Numbered from the stretch's first letter, positions 8,593-17,755 are shown. The stretch: DNA of 64,000 nucleotides from Flavobacterium branchiicola (GCF_018383905.1 NZ_JAGYWA010000005.1:62001-126000); one strand, 5' to 3'. Numbers and translations are program-made. The notes: generated by a model from the letters alone, not told the origin.

Positions 8593-9831
8593 ATGATTTT
8601 AGAAATGAAAGTCCCATCACCAGGGGAATCAATAAAAGAAGTTGAAATTGCAACTTGGTTAGTAAAAGACGGAGATTATGTAGAGAAAGATCAGGCTATT
8701 GCTGAAGTTGATTCAGATAAAGCTACTCTTGAATTACCTGCTGAAATGAGCGGTGTAATTACATTAAAAGCTGAAGAAGGTGACACAGTAGCAGTAGGTG
8801 CTGTAGTTTGTTTAATTGATACAGATGCCGCAAAACCAGCAGGTGGCGCAGCTCCGGCGGCTGAAGCTCCTAAAGCTGAGGCTCCAAAGGCAGAAGTAAA
8901 AGCTGAGGCTCCAAAAGCAGCTCCAGTTCAGGCTCCGGCAGCAACAAGTTATGCAGCTGGAACTCCATCTCCTGCAGCAAGAAAAATATTAGACGAAAAA
9001 AATATCGCTCCGGCAACTGTTTCAGGAACTGGTAAAGGCGGAAGAATCACTAAAGATGATGCTGTAAATGCAGTACCTTCTATGGGAACTCCAACTGGTG
9101 GAAGCCGTGGAACTGAGCGTACAAAATTATCAATGTTACGTCGTAAAGTAGCAGAAAGACTAGTTTCGGCTAAAAACGAAACTGCTATGTTGACTACTTT
9201 CAACGAAGTAAACATGACGCCAATCAACCAAATTCGTAACGAATACAAAGATGCTTTCAAAGCTAAGCATGGTGGTTTAGGTTTAGGTTTCATGTCATTC
9301 TTTACAAAAGCAGTTACAAGAGCTTTACAATTATATCCTGATGTTAACTCTATGATGGATGGTGACTACAAAATCGCTTACGATTTTGCTGATATCTCAA
9401 TCGCAGTTTCAGGACCAAAAGGATTAATGGTTCCTGTTGTTCGTAATGCTGAACTTTTAACTTTCCGTGGAATTGAAGCTGAAATCAAAAGATTGGCTTT
9501 AAGAGCTCGTGATGGTCAAATTACAGTTGACGATATGACCGGAGGAACTTTCACAATTACAAATGGTGGAGTTTTCGGAAGTATGTTATCTACTCCAATT
9601 ATCAACCCTCCTCAATCAGGAATCTTAGGAATGCACAATATTATTGAGCGCCCAATTGCTGTAAACGGAAAAGTTGAAATTCACCCAATGATGTATGTTG
9701 CTCTTTCTTACGATCACAGAATCATCGACGGACGTGAGTCAGTTGGATTCTTGGTTGCTGTTAAAGAAGCTTTAGAAAATCCATTAGAATTATTGATGAA
9801 TGGCGACGCTAAACGTGCTTTAGAGTTGTAA
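8593..9831 (+). CDS. sucB: Dihydrolipoyllysine succinyltransferase, E2 of 2-oxoglutarate dehydrogenase
   Basis: A 412-residue E2 subunit that transfers succinyl groups from its lipoyl arm to CoA. Domains in order: a lipoyl domain with DSDKAT (lipoylated Lys43), an Ala/Pro/Lys-rich hinge (about 80-120), a peripheral subunit-binding domain ([31 protein letters not shown]), and the catalytic domain ending in [13 protein letters not shown], where His375 and Asp379 are the catalytic pair. The organisation and the pairing with sucA point to the succinyl enzyme and not the pyruvate one. A terminator follows at 9858. Expression probably starts at the sucA promoter. Confidence 0.97.
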   Translation: MILEMKVPSPGESIKEVEIATWLVKDGDYVEKDQAIAEVDSDKATLELPAEMSGVITLKAEEGDTVAVGAVVCLIDTDAAKPAGGAAPAAEAPKAEAPKAEVKAEAPKAAPVQAPAATSYAAGTPSPAARKILDEKNIAPATVSGTGKGGRITKDDAVNAVPSMGTPTGGSRGTERTKLSMLRRKVAERLVSAKNETAMLTTFNEVNMTPINQIRNEYKDAFKAKHGGLGLGFMSFFTKAVTRALQLYPDVNSMMDGDYKIAYDFADISIAVSGPKGLMVPVVRNAELLTFRGIEAEIKRLALRARDGQITVDDMTGGTFTITNGGVFGSMLSTPIINPPQSGILGMHNIIERPIAVNGKVEIHPMMYVALSYDHRIIDGRESVGFLVAVKEALENPLELLMNGDAKRALEL

Positions 9832-9857
9832 TTCTAAGTAATTTTTCACAATAATAA

Positions 9858-9890
9858 AAAACCTGTTCATTAATTTGAGCAGGTTTTTTT
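9858..9890 (+). terminator. Terminator of sucAB
   Basis: A stem with AACCTGTTC pairing with GAGCAGGTT (one wobble) and an AT-rich loop, followed by seven Ts. It closes the sucA-sucB unit. Confidence 0.75.
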
Positions 9891-9964
9891 GCTTAAGATT
9901 AGCTTAATTTTGTCTTAAGATGTTAATTCTTTAAAGAAATGTAAATTTTACCCTTTAAAAAATA

Positions 9965-10048
9965 TTTTATTTAGAATAAATAAGAATAGCTTGTGTGATT
10001 AACGATCAAATCCTAAATTTGCGTTATTAAAATTAATTCTAAATAAAA
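9965..10048 (+). promoter_or_regulatory. Promoter and probable iron-responsive site of the TonB receptor gene
   Basis: A -7 box TAAATTTG (10014-10021) has TTG (9991-9993) 20 nt upstream, a good Bacteroidota promoter. Upstream is a palindrome TTATTTAGAATAAATAA (9967-9983). A 13-nt sequence TTTTATTTAGAAT (9965-9977) has a perfect inverted copy directly before the start codon (10036-10048). Such AT-rich palindromes around an iron-receptor promoter suggest Fur control, but I cannot confirm the genus consensus. Confidence 0.55.
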
Positions 10049-12544
10049 ATGAAATTAAAGTTTACAATTTCTTTTTTGGCTCTGTGTTTTGTTTTGTTAG
10101 CAGGTACTTCTGCTTTAGCGCAACAAAAAGCTACAATTAAAGGTCAAATTAGTTTAACAAATAATCACGCAGCAGATAATGTTTCAATTGTACTAAAAGG
10201 AACAAAAATTGGAACTAATACAGATAATGACGGTAACTACGAAATTAAAAACGTAAAACCGGGAAATTATATTCTTAGAATTTCAGCAGTAGGATTTACT
10301 TCTAAAGAAAAAAGCATCACCTTAAATGGTGGTGATGAAATAGTTGAAAATTTCACGATCAGTTCAAACTCTGAACAACTAGACGAAATTGTAATTAACG
10401 GAGTGGCTAAAAAAAACACTTTCACTCGTAAGGAATCACAACAAGTATCAAGATTACCACTTAAAAATCTTGAAAACCCACAAGTATATTCTACAATTAC
10501 AGGAGAACTTTTAAAAGAACAAGTTGTTACCAATATTGATGACGCGCTAAAAAATGCTCCAGGAATAACACAGCTTTGGTCTTCTACAGGACGTGCAGGA
10601 GACGGTGCAGGATATTTCTCTTTAAGAGGTTTTGCAGTACAGCCTACCATGATCAACGGCTTACCAGGTTTAACCAACGGAAGTTTAGATCCGGCAAATA
10701 TTGACAGAATCGAAGTTATAAAAGGACCTTCGGGAACATTATTTGGAAGTAGCTTAATATCGTACGGAGGATTAATCAATATTACTACTAAAAGACCGTA
10801 TGATCATTTTGGCGGGGAAATTAATTATACTACCGGAAGTTATGGTCTAAATCGTGTAACTGCCGATATAAACACTCCTCTTGATGAAGAACACAAAGTA
10901 AATTTAAGAGTGAATGCAGCTTACCATAATGAAGAAAGTTTTCAGGATGCAGGTTTTAAAAAATCATTTTTCATTGCTCCATCTTTATCGTATCAGGTAA
11001 ATGACAGGTTATCATTCTTGATTAATACTGAATTCATGAATAGCGAAGCAACAAATCCAACGATGTTGTTTTTTGACAGAGGTGCTCCTTTAAGAGTCCA
11101 TAATGTTAAAGAATTAGGTTATGACAATAAACGTTCTTACACAAGTAATGAACTAACCTTAAAAACACCTTCATTCAGTCTTCAGGCACAAATGAATTAC
11201 AAACTTTCTGATCAATGGACATCTCAAACTGTAGTTTCGAGAGGTTCATCAAAATCTGAAGGTTACTATACTTACTTATACGAGAGCACTCGATTTTATC
11301 CTTCAATCACGAAAGGAGTTGTTTTGGGCCGTTCTTTAAACTATCAAAATGCAACTGATTTAACGACAGATATCCAACAAAATTTTATTGGCGACTTTAA
11401 AATTGGAAAAATGAGAAATCGTATGGTTGTAGGTGTTGATTATTTTAACAGAACACAAAATGACAACGGAACAGGTTATGTTACCAACGGTGATGTATAT
11501 ATTGGTAATGATGATTTAAAAACAGTTAACGACAGTGTGTTTAAAATTTTCAATCCTAAAAATTACATCACTAACGGAGATAGCGGAAAATTATCAAAAG
11601 CTGGTGTTGATGCACTTTTAGCTGGTGAAAATGCAAATCATAATAAAACAAAACAAGAAGTATACAGTGCATATGTTTCGAATGTACTTAACATTACTCC
11701 CGCTTTGTCTGCAATGGCAAGTTTACGTGTAGATCGTTTTATGAATAGCGGTGATGTAACCATAAGTGAGGATAATTTTAACCAAACCTCTTTCTCTCCT
11801 AAATTTGGTATCGTTTATCAGCCAATTATAGACAAGGTCTCTATTTTTGCAAACTATATGGATGGTTTTACAAATACAGCACCAAAATCAGATCGTGTAA
11901 ACGGAAATCCAGTTCCAAGAACATTTGATCCGGAACATGCTAATCAATTTGAAGTGGGTACAAAACTGAATATATTCAAAGATAAATTATATGCTACTTT
12001 TAGTTACTATGACATAAAAGTAACCGATCAGGTTTATAGCATTTATAGCGATAGCGGAAATCCGGCGATTCCAAATCAAACCTCTTATCAGGATGGCGCA
12101 CAAAGAAACAAAGGTTTTGAAGCCGAAATTGTTTCTAACCCTATTACAGGTTTAAACCTTGTTTTTGGATATAGCTATAATGATGCTCTTTTAACAGCTG
12201 GTGATCCTGATTTCGTAGGACACAGACCAGAAAGTGCAGGACCACAAAACTTAGCAAACTTTTGGGCAAGTTATAAATTTACTCAAGGCGATTTACAAGG
12301 TTTTGGTTTAGGTTTTGGAGGAAATTATGCAAGTGAAAATAAAATCATGAATAGAACTGTTACCGGAGCATTTACAATTCCATCTTATACAGTTTTAAAC
12401 TCATCTGTATTTTACGGAACAGAAAAATACACCTTAACATTAAAACTTGATAATATTGCCAACGTAGATACTTACGATGGCTGGTCAACACTTCATCCTA
12501 GAAATATGAGAAGTCTTGCCGCAAGTTTCTCTTATAGATTTTAA
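10049..12544 (+). CDS. TonB-dependent siderophore-type receptor
   Basis: An 831-residue outer-membrane receptor for uptake of ferric chelates driven by TonB. It has a signal peptide (residues 1-24), a carboxypeptidase-regulatory-like domain typical of Bacteroidota receptors (about 28-115: TIKGQISLTNN...GNYEIKNVKPGNYILRISAVGF), a plug domain (about 130-250, with DALKNAPGITQ, YFSLRGF and DRIEVIKGPSGTLFG) and a 22-strand barrel ending in SFSYRF. The plug wording is that of siderophore receptors and not SusC, and no SusD gene is present. The downstream PepSY membrane genes support a siderophore-iron role. The ligand is unknown. Confidence 0.93.
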   Translation: MKLKFTISFLALCFVLLAGTSALAQQKATIKGQISLTNNHAADNVSIVLKGTKIGTNTDNDGNYEIKNVKPGNYILRISAVGFTSKEKSITLNGGDEIVENFTISSNSEQLDEIVINGVAKKNTFTRKESQQVSRLPLKNLENPQVYSTITGELLKEQVVTNIDDALKNAPGITQLWSSTGRAGDGAGYFSLRGFAVQPTMINGLPGLTNGSLDPANIDRIEVIKGPSGTLFGSSLISYGGLINITTKRPYDHFGGEINYTTGSYGLNRVTADINTPLDEEHKVNLRVNAAYHNEESFQDAGFKKSFFIAPSLSYQVNDRLSFLINTEFMNSEATNPTMLFFDRGAPLRVHNVKELGYDNKRSYTSNELTLKTPSFSLQAQMNYKLSDQWTSQTVVSRGSSKSEGYYTYLYESTRFYPSITKGVVLGRSLNYQNATDLTTDIQQNFIGDFKIGKMRNRMVVGVDYFNRTQNDNGTGYVTNGDVYIGNDDLKTVNDSVFKIFNPKNYITNGDSGKLSKAGVDALLAGENANHNKTKQEVYSAYVSNVLNITPALSAMASLRVDRFMNSGDVTISEDNFNQTSFSPKFGIVYQPIIDKVSIFANYMDGFTNTAPKSDRVNGNPVPRTFDPEHANQFEVGTKLNIFKDKLYATFSYYDIKVTDQVYSIYSDSGNPAIPNQTSYQDGAQRNKGFEAEIVSNPITGLNLVFGYSYNDALLTAGDPDFVGHRPESAGPQNLANFWASYKFTQGDLQGFGLGFGGNYASENKIMNRTVTGAFTIPSYTVLNSSVFYGTEKYTLTLKLDNIANVDTYDGWSTLHPRNMRSLAASFSYRF

Positions 12545-12552
12545 CAAAAAAC

Positions 12553-12588
12553 AAACACCTTTCTGCACAATCAGGAAGGTGTTTTTAA
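12553..12588 (+). terminator. Terminator between receptor and membrane genes
   Basis: A 13-bp stem, AAACACCTTTCTG against CAGGAAGGTGTTT with one G-U pair, a 6-nt loop and a T run. It lies between the receptor stop and the next ATG, only about 12 nt before that start, so read-through would give lower expression of the membrane genes than of the receptor. Confidence 0.75.
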
Positions 12589-12599
12589 TTCTGTAAATT

Positions 12600-12932
12600 A
12601 TGATAACAATAGCCAGTCTTGCCGTTTTTTTAGCTTTTTACACACTTTATTACACCTCAAAAAGAGCCGCTTTATCGTATGATTTAGGCTTTGAAAAATG
12701 GATGCAGAAAAATCCAAAACAAACCAAAATCACAGGGCTTTTGCTTCTTTTATTAGCCTATAGTTTATGGTTGTTTACACTTTCTTTAGGTTGTGGCACT
12801 TTGATGTTTTTTGTTCAGCTCATGACCATTGGAAGTTTAATTATAATACTAACTCCATTAAAAAAAGTAAACAGTAAACTATTATTAGCTATTCTGATTT
12901 TTGCAGCGATTTTAGAATTTTATTATTACTAA
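12600..12932 (+). CDS. Small membrane protein, DUF3325-like
   Basis: A 110-residue integral membrane protein with about three or four helices (MITIASLAVFLAFYTLYY, ITGLLLLLLAYSLWLFTLSLG, LMFFVQLMTIGSLIIILTPL, LLLAILIFAAILEFYYY). The size, the helix layout and the position beside a siderophore receptor and PepSY genes resemble DUF3325, which accompanies PepSY iron-uptake operons in proteobacteria. That assignment is from memory of the family and is moderate. The next gene begins 27 nt downstream on the same strand. Confidence 0.7.
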   Translation: MITIASLAVFLAFYTLYYTSKRAALSYDLGFEKWMQKNPKQTKITGLLLLLLAYSLWLFTLSLGCGTLMFFVQLMTIGSLIIILTPLKKVNSKLLLAILIFAAILEFYYY

Positions 12933-12959
12933 ACCTAAACCTCTTTAACCAAAACCAAT

Positions 12960-13262
12960 ATGCCGGCAAATCCAAAATATTTAACCCCCTCTTTTTGGCC
13001 ACGTTTTACCAAAATTACTGCTGCTATTTTAGGAGGATACTTTGTTTCAGTAACTTTTCATCTGGCTTTGGCAGCATGGTTCAATCGTGCTGATGTTCTT
13101 ATAACCATGGCTTTTACTGGTTTTATTCTTTGGGTTGCCTTAATGGTAATTGCATTTCTGGCAAAAAGCGGTTGGAAAATATGGGGAATTTATATTCTGC
13201 TAACCTTACTTTTTTGTCTTTTTATATATCTCGGCCAAACCTATAACCACACCACGAACTAA
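12960..13262 (+). CDS. Small membrane protein, DUF3649-like
   Basis: A 100-residue protein with three hydrophobic helices: TKITAAILGGYFVSVTFHLALAAWF, LITMAFTGFILWVALMVIAFLA and IWGIYILLTLLFCLFIYLG. The opening WPRFTKITAAILGGY and the central acceptor-like helix recall DUF3649 proteins, described as putative iron-transport components next to PepSY proteins. It ends 3 nt before the PepSY gene, so the two are translationally close. Role in detail unknown. Confidence 0.7.
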   Translation: MPANPKYLTPSFWPRFTKITAAILGGYFVSVTFHLALAAWFNRADVLITMAFTGFILWVALMVIAFLAKSGWKIWGIYILLTLLFCLFIYLGQTYNHTTN

Positions 13263-13265
13263 TTT

Positions 13266-14816
13266 ATGAACAACCGTCATTATAATATTTATTTTCATAC
13301 ACATACTGTCAGCGGTATTGTTATTAGCGTAGTACTATTTGTAATTTTCTTCGCTGGGTCTTTTTCTTTTTTTAAAGATGAAATCATCAATTGGGAAAGA
13401 AGTGAATCTACAGCCATCACAAAAGAAATTCAACTAGACTATGACAAAGCGTTGCAACATCTTGATAAAAAATATATTTTACACGGCAGAAACATTACAA
13501 TTTCTAAACGCGCCATAGAAGAAAGAGTTGCAGTTTACATGGAAGCAACCAAAGATTCTCTGGCTCCGGAAGAACAAAAAAAATCGGAGTTCTTTTATTT
13601 AAATAATAAAAACTTCAAATCATATACTTACGAAGAGTCGTACTCTTTAGGAGAACTATTATATCGTCTGCATTTCCTGGCACAAATACCTTATCCCGTT
13701 GGTTATTATTTATCTGGATTGGTAGCTTTGTTTTTCTTATTTGCGATCGTTACGGGAGTTTTACTTCATTGGAAAAAAATTGTATCTAACTTTTATATTT
13801 TCCGTCCAAAAGAAAAATTAAAAACACTTTGGACAGATGCGCATACTGCATTAGGAATGATCGGATTACCTTTTCAATTTGTTTATGCTGTAACAGGCGC
13901 ATTTTTTATGATTAAACTTCTGATTGTCGCTCCCGCAGTAATGGCTTTGTACGGTGGAGACGAAGGCAAGCTTTATAAGGAACTCGAGTATACTGATGCA
14001 GATTACAAGTTTGAAAACAAAAAATTAGCCAATCCTTTTAATATTGATCAATTGGTTGCAAAAACCAAAAAGAAATGGTCAGATTTTGAAATCAAACGTG
14101 TCTATATACAGAATTATGGAGATGCCAATATGCATGTTTTAGTCGAAGGTGAGCTTTTGAACGATAAAAAATTCACCGGAATTGGAAAAGTAGTTTACCG
14201 TATTGCTGATGGAAAAGAGGTTGCTAAAAAAGATCCCGTTTCTCAAAACAACTATTTAGATGTTGTAAAAAATGTTTTATACCGAATTCACTTTGGTGAT
14301 TATGGCGGATATGCTTTAAAAATAATAAGCTTTATCCTTGGAATAATAACTTGTTTCGTAATAATCTCCGGAGTTATGATTTGGTTAGTGGCAAGACAAA
14401 AAAACAATTTACCGGAAAAGAAAAGACGTTTTAACGCAGCAGTGGTTCGTATTTATTTGGCAATTTGCTTAAGTATGTACCCAATTACCGCATTGACTTT
14501 TATTGGATCCAAGATATTCTATCCGTTAAGCAAATCAAATCTCTTTGCCATTTATTTTGGCGGTTGGTTACTTCTTGCCATCTTCTTTATCATCAAGAAG
14601 AATGATTCCTTTACGAATAAGTTCTGTTTAATTTCAGGAAGCATTTTAGGCTTTTTAATCCCAATTACAAATGGCATTGTTACCGGAAACTGGTTTTGGA
14701 ATTCTTTTATGCAGAACAAAATTCAGATTTTTGTTATTGATGTTTTCTGGATTTCTCTGGCTTCAATTTCATTATATGTGGCTTATCATTTAAAGCCGAA
14801 AAAAGCGGTTTCTTAA
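13266..14816 (+). CDS. PepSY-associated transmembrane protein (large)
   Basis: A 516-residue inner-membrane protein of the PepSY_TM group linked to siderophore uptake and probably to reduction of ferric iron. Visible features are the first helix with HTHTVSGIVISVVLFVIFFAGSFSFFKDEI, a periplasmic region with a PepSY-like segment, a helix pair including LHWKKI and LWTDAHTALGMIGLPFQFVYAVTGAFF, a second periplasmic domain, and four to five C-terminal helices. Histidines in the first and third helix regions could bind haem, as suggested for relatives. It is preceded directly by the DUF3649-like gene and followed 64 nt later by a second PepSY protein. Confidence 0.85.
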   Translation: MNNRHYNIYFHTHTVSGIVISVVLFVIFFAGSFSFFKDEIINWERSESTAITKEIQLDYDKALQHLDKKYILHGRNITISKRAIEERVAVYMEATKDSLAPEEQKKSEFFYLNNKNFKSYTYEESYSLGELLYRLHFLAQIPYPVGYYLSGLVALFFLFAIVTGVLLHWKKIVSNFYIFRPKEKLKTLWTDAHTALGMIGLPFQFVYAVTGAFFMIKLLIVAPAVMALYGGDEGKLYKELEYTDADYKFENKKLANPFNIDQLVAKTKKKWSDFEIKRVYIQNYGDANMHVLVEGELLNDKKFTGIGKVVYRIADGKEVAKKDPVSQNNYLDVVKNVLYRIHFGDYGGYALKIISFILGIITCFVIISGVMIWLVARQKNNLPEKKRRFNAAVVRIYLAICLSMYPITALTFIGSKIFYPLSKSNLFAIYFGGWLLLAIFFIIKKNDSFTNKFCLISGSILGFLIPITNGIVTGNWFWNSFMQNKIQIFVIDVFWISLASISLYVAYHLKPKKAVS

Positions 14817-14880
14817 AAATTAGCTTAAATAATTTGCCCTCTATTGATTTAGCGTATACTTTTACGCTTTTAATCAAAAA

Positions 14881-16011
14881 ATGGGATTTAAAACTCAAAT
14901 ACGTTTTCTACATAAATGGCTCGGATTAATTTCCGGGCTTATTGTTTTTATAGTTTGTATTACGGGCTGTATATTCTGTTTTCACGACGAGATAAAAGAC
15001 ATTACCCGAAAAGAATGGCGTTTGGTTGAGCCTGAGAACAAACCTTTTGAACTGCCGTCTGTTTTACGGCAAAAAGCAAAAGAAATCCTTCCGGACTATA
15101 AGCAGTCTATGATTTCTTTTTATGGAAAAAACCGATCTGCAATTGTATACACCTATTCCGGGTCAGAAAACCGATACCTTTACTTTAATCCTTACAATGG
15201 AAACTATCTAAAAACGGAAGATCCTGACACTGATTTTTTTATCATCGTCGAATATATTCATTTGTATTTACTTCTTCCGGATTATATTGGTAAACATATC
15301 GTAGGCGGAGCAACGATTATTTTTATTCTATTATTAATTTCAGGAATTATTCAGTGGTGGCCAAAACGTAAAAGCGATATTAAACGAAGTTTTACTGTAA
15401 AATGGTCTGCTAAGTGGCGTCGCGTAAATTACGACTGGCACAATACCTCCGGATTTTATATTGCAGCAATTGCACTTATTATTGCCATAACAGGATTAAA
15501 TTTCACATATGAATGGGTGGGAGACGGTATTTATAAAGCTTTCAATTTTGGAGGCGATAAAGCCCTCGAAACAAAAGTCCCGGTAATTGATACAACAAAA
15601 TTTGAATATAACAGTTTTGCAGCAATAGATAAGGCGCTTTATCAAACGATGAAGCGAAATCCAGATGGTGAAATGTTTTATGTAACACTGCCTCAGCAAA
15701 AAGGCGACATAATTAATACCGGCGCATATCCACATACTTTGCGATACGATCATCAAAGTAATTATTATTTTCATCCATACGACGGAGAATTGATTCAGAA
15801 TGACGAATACAATTCAAAAAGCTTAGGCTTACAGGTTGTTGAAATGAATTACGGCATTCACACAGGACAAGTTTTAGATTTCCCCGGAAAAATAATTGCT
15901 TTCACTGTAAGCTTACTTGCCTCTGCTTTGCCTGTTACCGGTTTTGTAATTTGGTATGGCCGAAACAAAAAAACTAAAAAAACGAGCATAAAAAAACCGT
16001 CTCGTTTTTAA
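14881..16011 (+). CDS. PepSY domain membrane protein (second)
   Basis: A 376-residue PepSY_TM protein with four helices: FLHKWLGLISGLIVFIVCITGCIFCFHDEIKD near the N-terminus, GGATIIFILLLISGIIQWWP, WHNTSGFYIAAIALIIAITGLNF, and the C-terminal IIAFTVSLLASALPVTGFVIWYG. Periplasmic PepSY-like regions lie between. Histidines next to helices (HKW, YDWHN, IHTGQ) fit the family's proposed haem or metal coordination. It is the last gene of the iron module. Its final codons form one arm of the terminator that follows, and the stop codon is in the hairpin loop. Confidence 0.87.
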   Translation: MGFKTQIRFLHKWLGLISGLIVFIVCITGCIFCFHDEIKDITRKEWRLVEPENKPFELPSVLRQKAKEILPDYKQSMISFYGKNRSAIVYTYSGSENRYLYFNPYNGNYLKTEDPDTDFFIIVEYIHLYLLLPDYIGKHIVGGATIIFILLLISGIIQWWPKRKSDIKRSFTVKWSAKWRRVNYDWHNTSGFYIAAIALIIAITGLNFTYEWVGDGIYKAFNFGGDKALETKVPVIDTTKFEYNSFAAIDKALYQTMKRNPDGEMFYVTLPQQKGDIINTGAYPHTLRYDHQSNYYFHPYDGELIQNDEYNSKSLGLQVVEMNYGIHTGQVLDFPGKIIAFTVSLLASALPVTGFVIWYGRNKKTKKTSIKKPSRF

Positions 16012-16021
16012 CGGGACGGTT
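15995..16021. terminator. Bidirectional terminator overlapping a stop codon
   Basis: A 10-bp stem (AACCGTCTCG with CGGGACGGTT, one wobble) and a 7-nt loop that holds the TAA stop of the PepSY gene. T-rich runs flank it on the minus strand, so it can also serve the convergent gene ending at 16045. Confidence 0.75.
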
Positions 16022-16044
16022 CTTCTATAATTTGTCGAAATCAA

Positions 16045-16392
16045 TTAATTTCTGTTTGCCAAAGCATTTTTCTGTAGGTTTTTAACGGAACTAACTTTGC
16101 TGTCTACATAAGCTACTTCTTTTAAAGTGTCTTCATTAAAGAAAATCCATTTTCCAGTTTTCACTCCGTCTGTGTATTCTCCAACGGCTTTTTTATTTCC
16201 TTTTTCGTCATAAGATACCCAAACACCATCAAGCTTACCATCCTTAAAAAAGCCTTGTTGCTGTACATTACCATTTTCATAATAATATGTAGCTTTTACC
16301 TTGTTTCCAACAGCTTCCAATTCTGGTTTCACTTCTTGTGCAAATAACATTCCAGAGAACAACATTGCAGCTAAAATTATACTCTTTTTCAT
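16045..16392 (-). CDS. Secreted MORN-repeat (YwqK-like) protein
   Basis: A 115-residue protein with a signal peptide (MKKSIILAAMLFSGMLFAQ) followed by three MORN-type repeats: YYYENGNVQQQGFFKDGKLDGVWVSYDEKGNKKAVGEYTDGVKTGKWIFFNED. Such proteins are often labelled YwqK-family antitoxins, but a secreted form with no partner gene is unlikely to be an antitoxin; a periplasmic or surface role is more plausible. The ATG at 16392 is chosen since the longer frame begins in a -7 box (16433-16426). Confidence 0.85.
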   Translation of the reverse strand: MKKSIILAAMLFSGMLFAQEVKPELEAVGNKVKATYYYENGNVQQQGFFKDGKLDGVWVSYDEKGNKKAVGEYTDGVKTGKWIFFNEDTLKEVAYVDSKVSSVKNLQKNALANRN

Positions 16393-16425
16393 ATCGTTAG
16401 GTATTAATGTTTTAGAAATCTTTAT

Positions 16426-16433
16426 CAAATATA
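16426..16433 (-). promoter_or_regulatory. -7 promoter box of the MORN-repeat gene
   Basis: TATATTTG on the minus strand, 33 nt upstream of the ATG at 16392; it excludes the apparent upstream TTG start. Confidence 0.55.
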
Positions 16434-16520
16434 GTTATTTGTTTACATTAAAAAAACTTTTACTTAACAATTTGGTAACATTGGATAAAAGCTTAACATT
16501 GGAAATTTCTACAAAACAAA

Positions 16521-16546
16521 AAAACCAGCGCTTAAGCACTGGTTTT
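16521..16546 (-). terminator. Terminator downstream of the TlpA-like gene
   Basis: On the minus strand AAAACCAGTGCTT pairs with AGCGCTGGTTTT (one G-U pair) around a very short loop, followed by a T run. It lies about 57 nt beyond the stop of the thioredoxin gene. Confidence 0.65.
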
Positions 16547-16602
16547 ACTGATATTTCTCTAAAAAAGAAGTTTTACTATAACGTTATCGATTTTATACTA
16601 AA

Positions 16603-17598
16603 TTACTTTAATAATGTATTTAATTGTTCTTCAAGTTTTGGATCAGACGGTCTTGAAGCATCTGAACTTAAAACATTTCCCTGAGGATCAATTATAATAA
16701 ATCTCGGAATTCCGGTTACTCCATAATTTACAACAAACTCAGATTCCCAATCTTTATCTGCAAATAATTGCACCCCGCCCAGTTTTTTATCCGTTACAAA
16801 CTTTTTCCATTTTTCGTTGTCCTTTGCTTTATCAATAGAAATGCTCACAAATTCAATGTTTTTACCGTGATACTTTTCCTCCATCTTTTGCAAATAAGGA
16901 ATTTCAGCTCTGCAAGGTGCACACCACGTTGCCCAAAGATCGATATAAATGTACTTTCCTTTTAAATCGGCCAATTTTGTTTTTCCACCTTTAAAGTTTT
17001 CATAATCAAACTCTGGAGAAGCTTTTCCATTCATTTTATTTGCCTTTGCAGCTCTTTCATATTCCTCAGATGCATATTGATTAAAACTTTCGAAACTGCT
17101 TTTTAATGCTGTTTTAAATTCAGGATCAAAATCTCCTTTTTCCAGATTTTCAATATCTGTCTTTTTCTTTGTTTCTAAAAGAGCAGCAAATTCAGTTGCT
17201 TCTTTAGTAAAAGCCTCGTTTTGAAATTTTTCGTCTTTCAAAGCTTGTTGTGCCATAAAATTACTTTCATTAACACCTTTTCCTTTATAAACGATAGTTT
17301 CATCAAATTCCTTAGCATCCATTGTCAGGTTAATTTCAGAATTTGGTTTTAAATATAAATTTGAAGATTCTGTTCCGTCAGAAAAAACATAAAATCCTTT
17401 TGGAGCATCAAAAGAAGAAGCAAAAACACCTTTTTTATCAATTGGAATAACTTGTTTGAAACCGTTTCTTGATTTAATAACAAGTGTATCACTATTTCGG
17501 TTAGCGATTTTGGCCGTAAATTTTATTTGATTTTTGGTTTGTCCAACAACATTCAAAGTGCTAAAAATCAAAAGGCCAGCAACAAAAAGTTTTTTCAT
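16603..17598 (-). CDS. TlpA-like periplasmic thioredoxin
   Basis: A 331-residue secreted thiol-disulfide protein. A signal peptide (MKKLFVAGLLIFSTLNVVGQ) is followed by an N-terminal domain of about 180 residues with beta-rich (FTAKIANRNSDTLVIKSR) and helical lysine-rich parts, as in many Bacteroidota TlpA proteins. The C-terminal thioredoxin fold has FDYENFKGGKTKLADLKGKYIYIDLWATWCAPCRAEIPYL, where Cys226 and Cys229 form the CxxC active site, and a cis-proline segment GVTGIPRFIIIDPQG. It probably reduces disulfides in exported proteins or cytochromes. It has no operon partner and is divergent from aspS. Confidence 0.9.
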   Translation of the reverse strand: MKKLFVAGLLIFSTLNVVGQTKNQIKFTAKIANRNSDTLVIKSRNGFKQVIPIDKKGVFASSFDAPKGFYVFSDGTESSNLYLKPNSEINLTMDAKEFDETIVYKGKGVNESNFMAQQALKDEKFQNEAFTKEATEFAALLETKKKTDIENLEKGDFDPEFKTALKSSFESFNQYASEEYERAAKANKMNGKASPEFDYENFKGGKTKLADLKGKYIYIDLWATWCAPCRAEIPYLQKMEEKYHGKNIEFVSISIDKAKDNEKWKKFVTDKKLGGVQLFADKDWESEFVVNYGVTGIPRFIIIDPQGNVLSSDASRPSDPKLEEQLNTLLK

Positions 17599-17729
17599 AA
17601 GTATTAAAGTTTGTTTTCAGTAACTCAAATCTAAAGAAATAACCGCTTTGAATTTTCAGAATTAACAAAATATTTAAAATTTATGAGCATCAGATTGCTA
17701 CTTTTCTATTATAATTTGAATTTTGTGTT

Positions 17730-17737
17730 TACTTTTG
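17730..17737 (+). promoter_or_regulatory. -7 promoter box of aspS
   Basis: TACTTTTG lies 18 nt upstream of the aspS start and fits TAnnTTTG. A -33 element at proper spacing is not clear. Confidence 0.55.
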
Positions 17738-17755
17738 CAATCTAAAATTTAGATC

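Noticed and set aside
10049..12544. SusC-type polysaccharide receptor
   Set aside because: The plug and neighbours (PepSY, small iron-related membrane proteins, no SusD) fit a siderophore receptor better.
16045..16392. Antitoxin role of the YwqK-like gene
   Set aside because: The protein has a signal peptide and no partner toxin gene; MORN repeats alone do not show an antitoxin.
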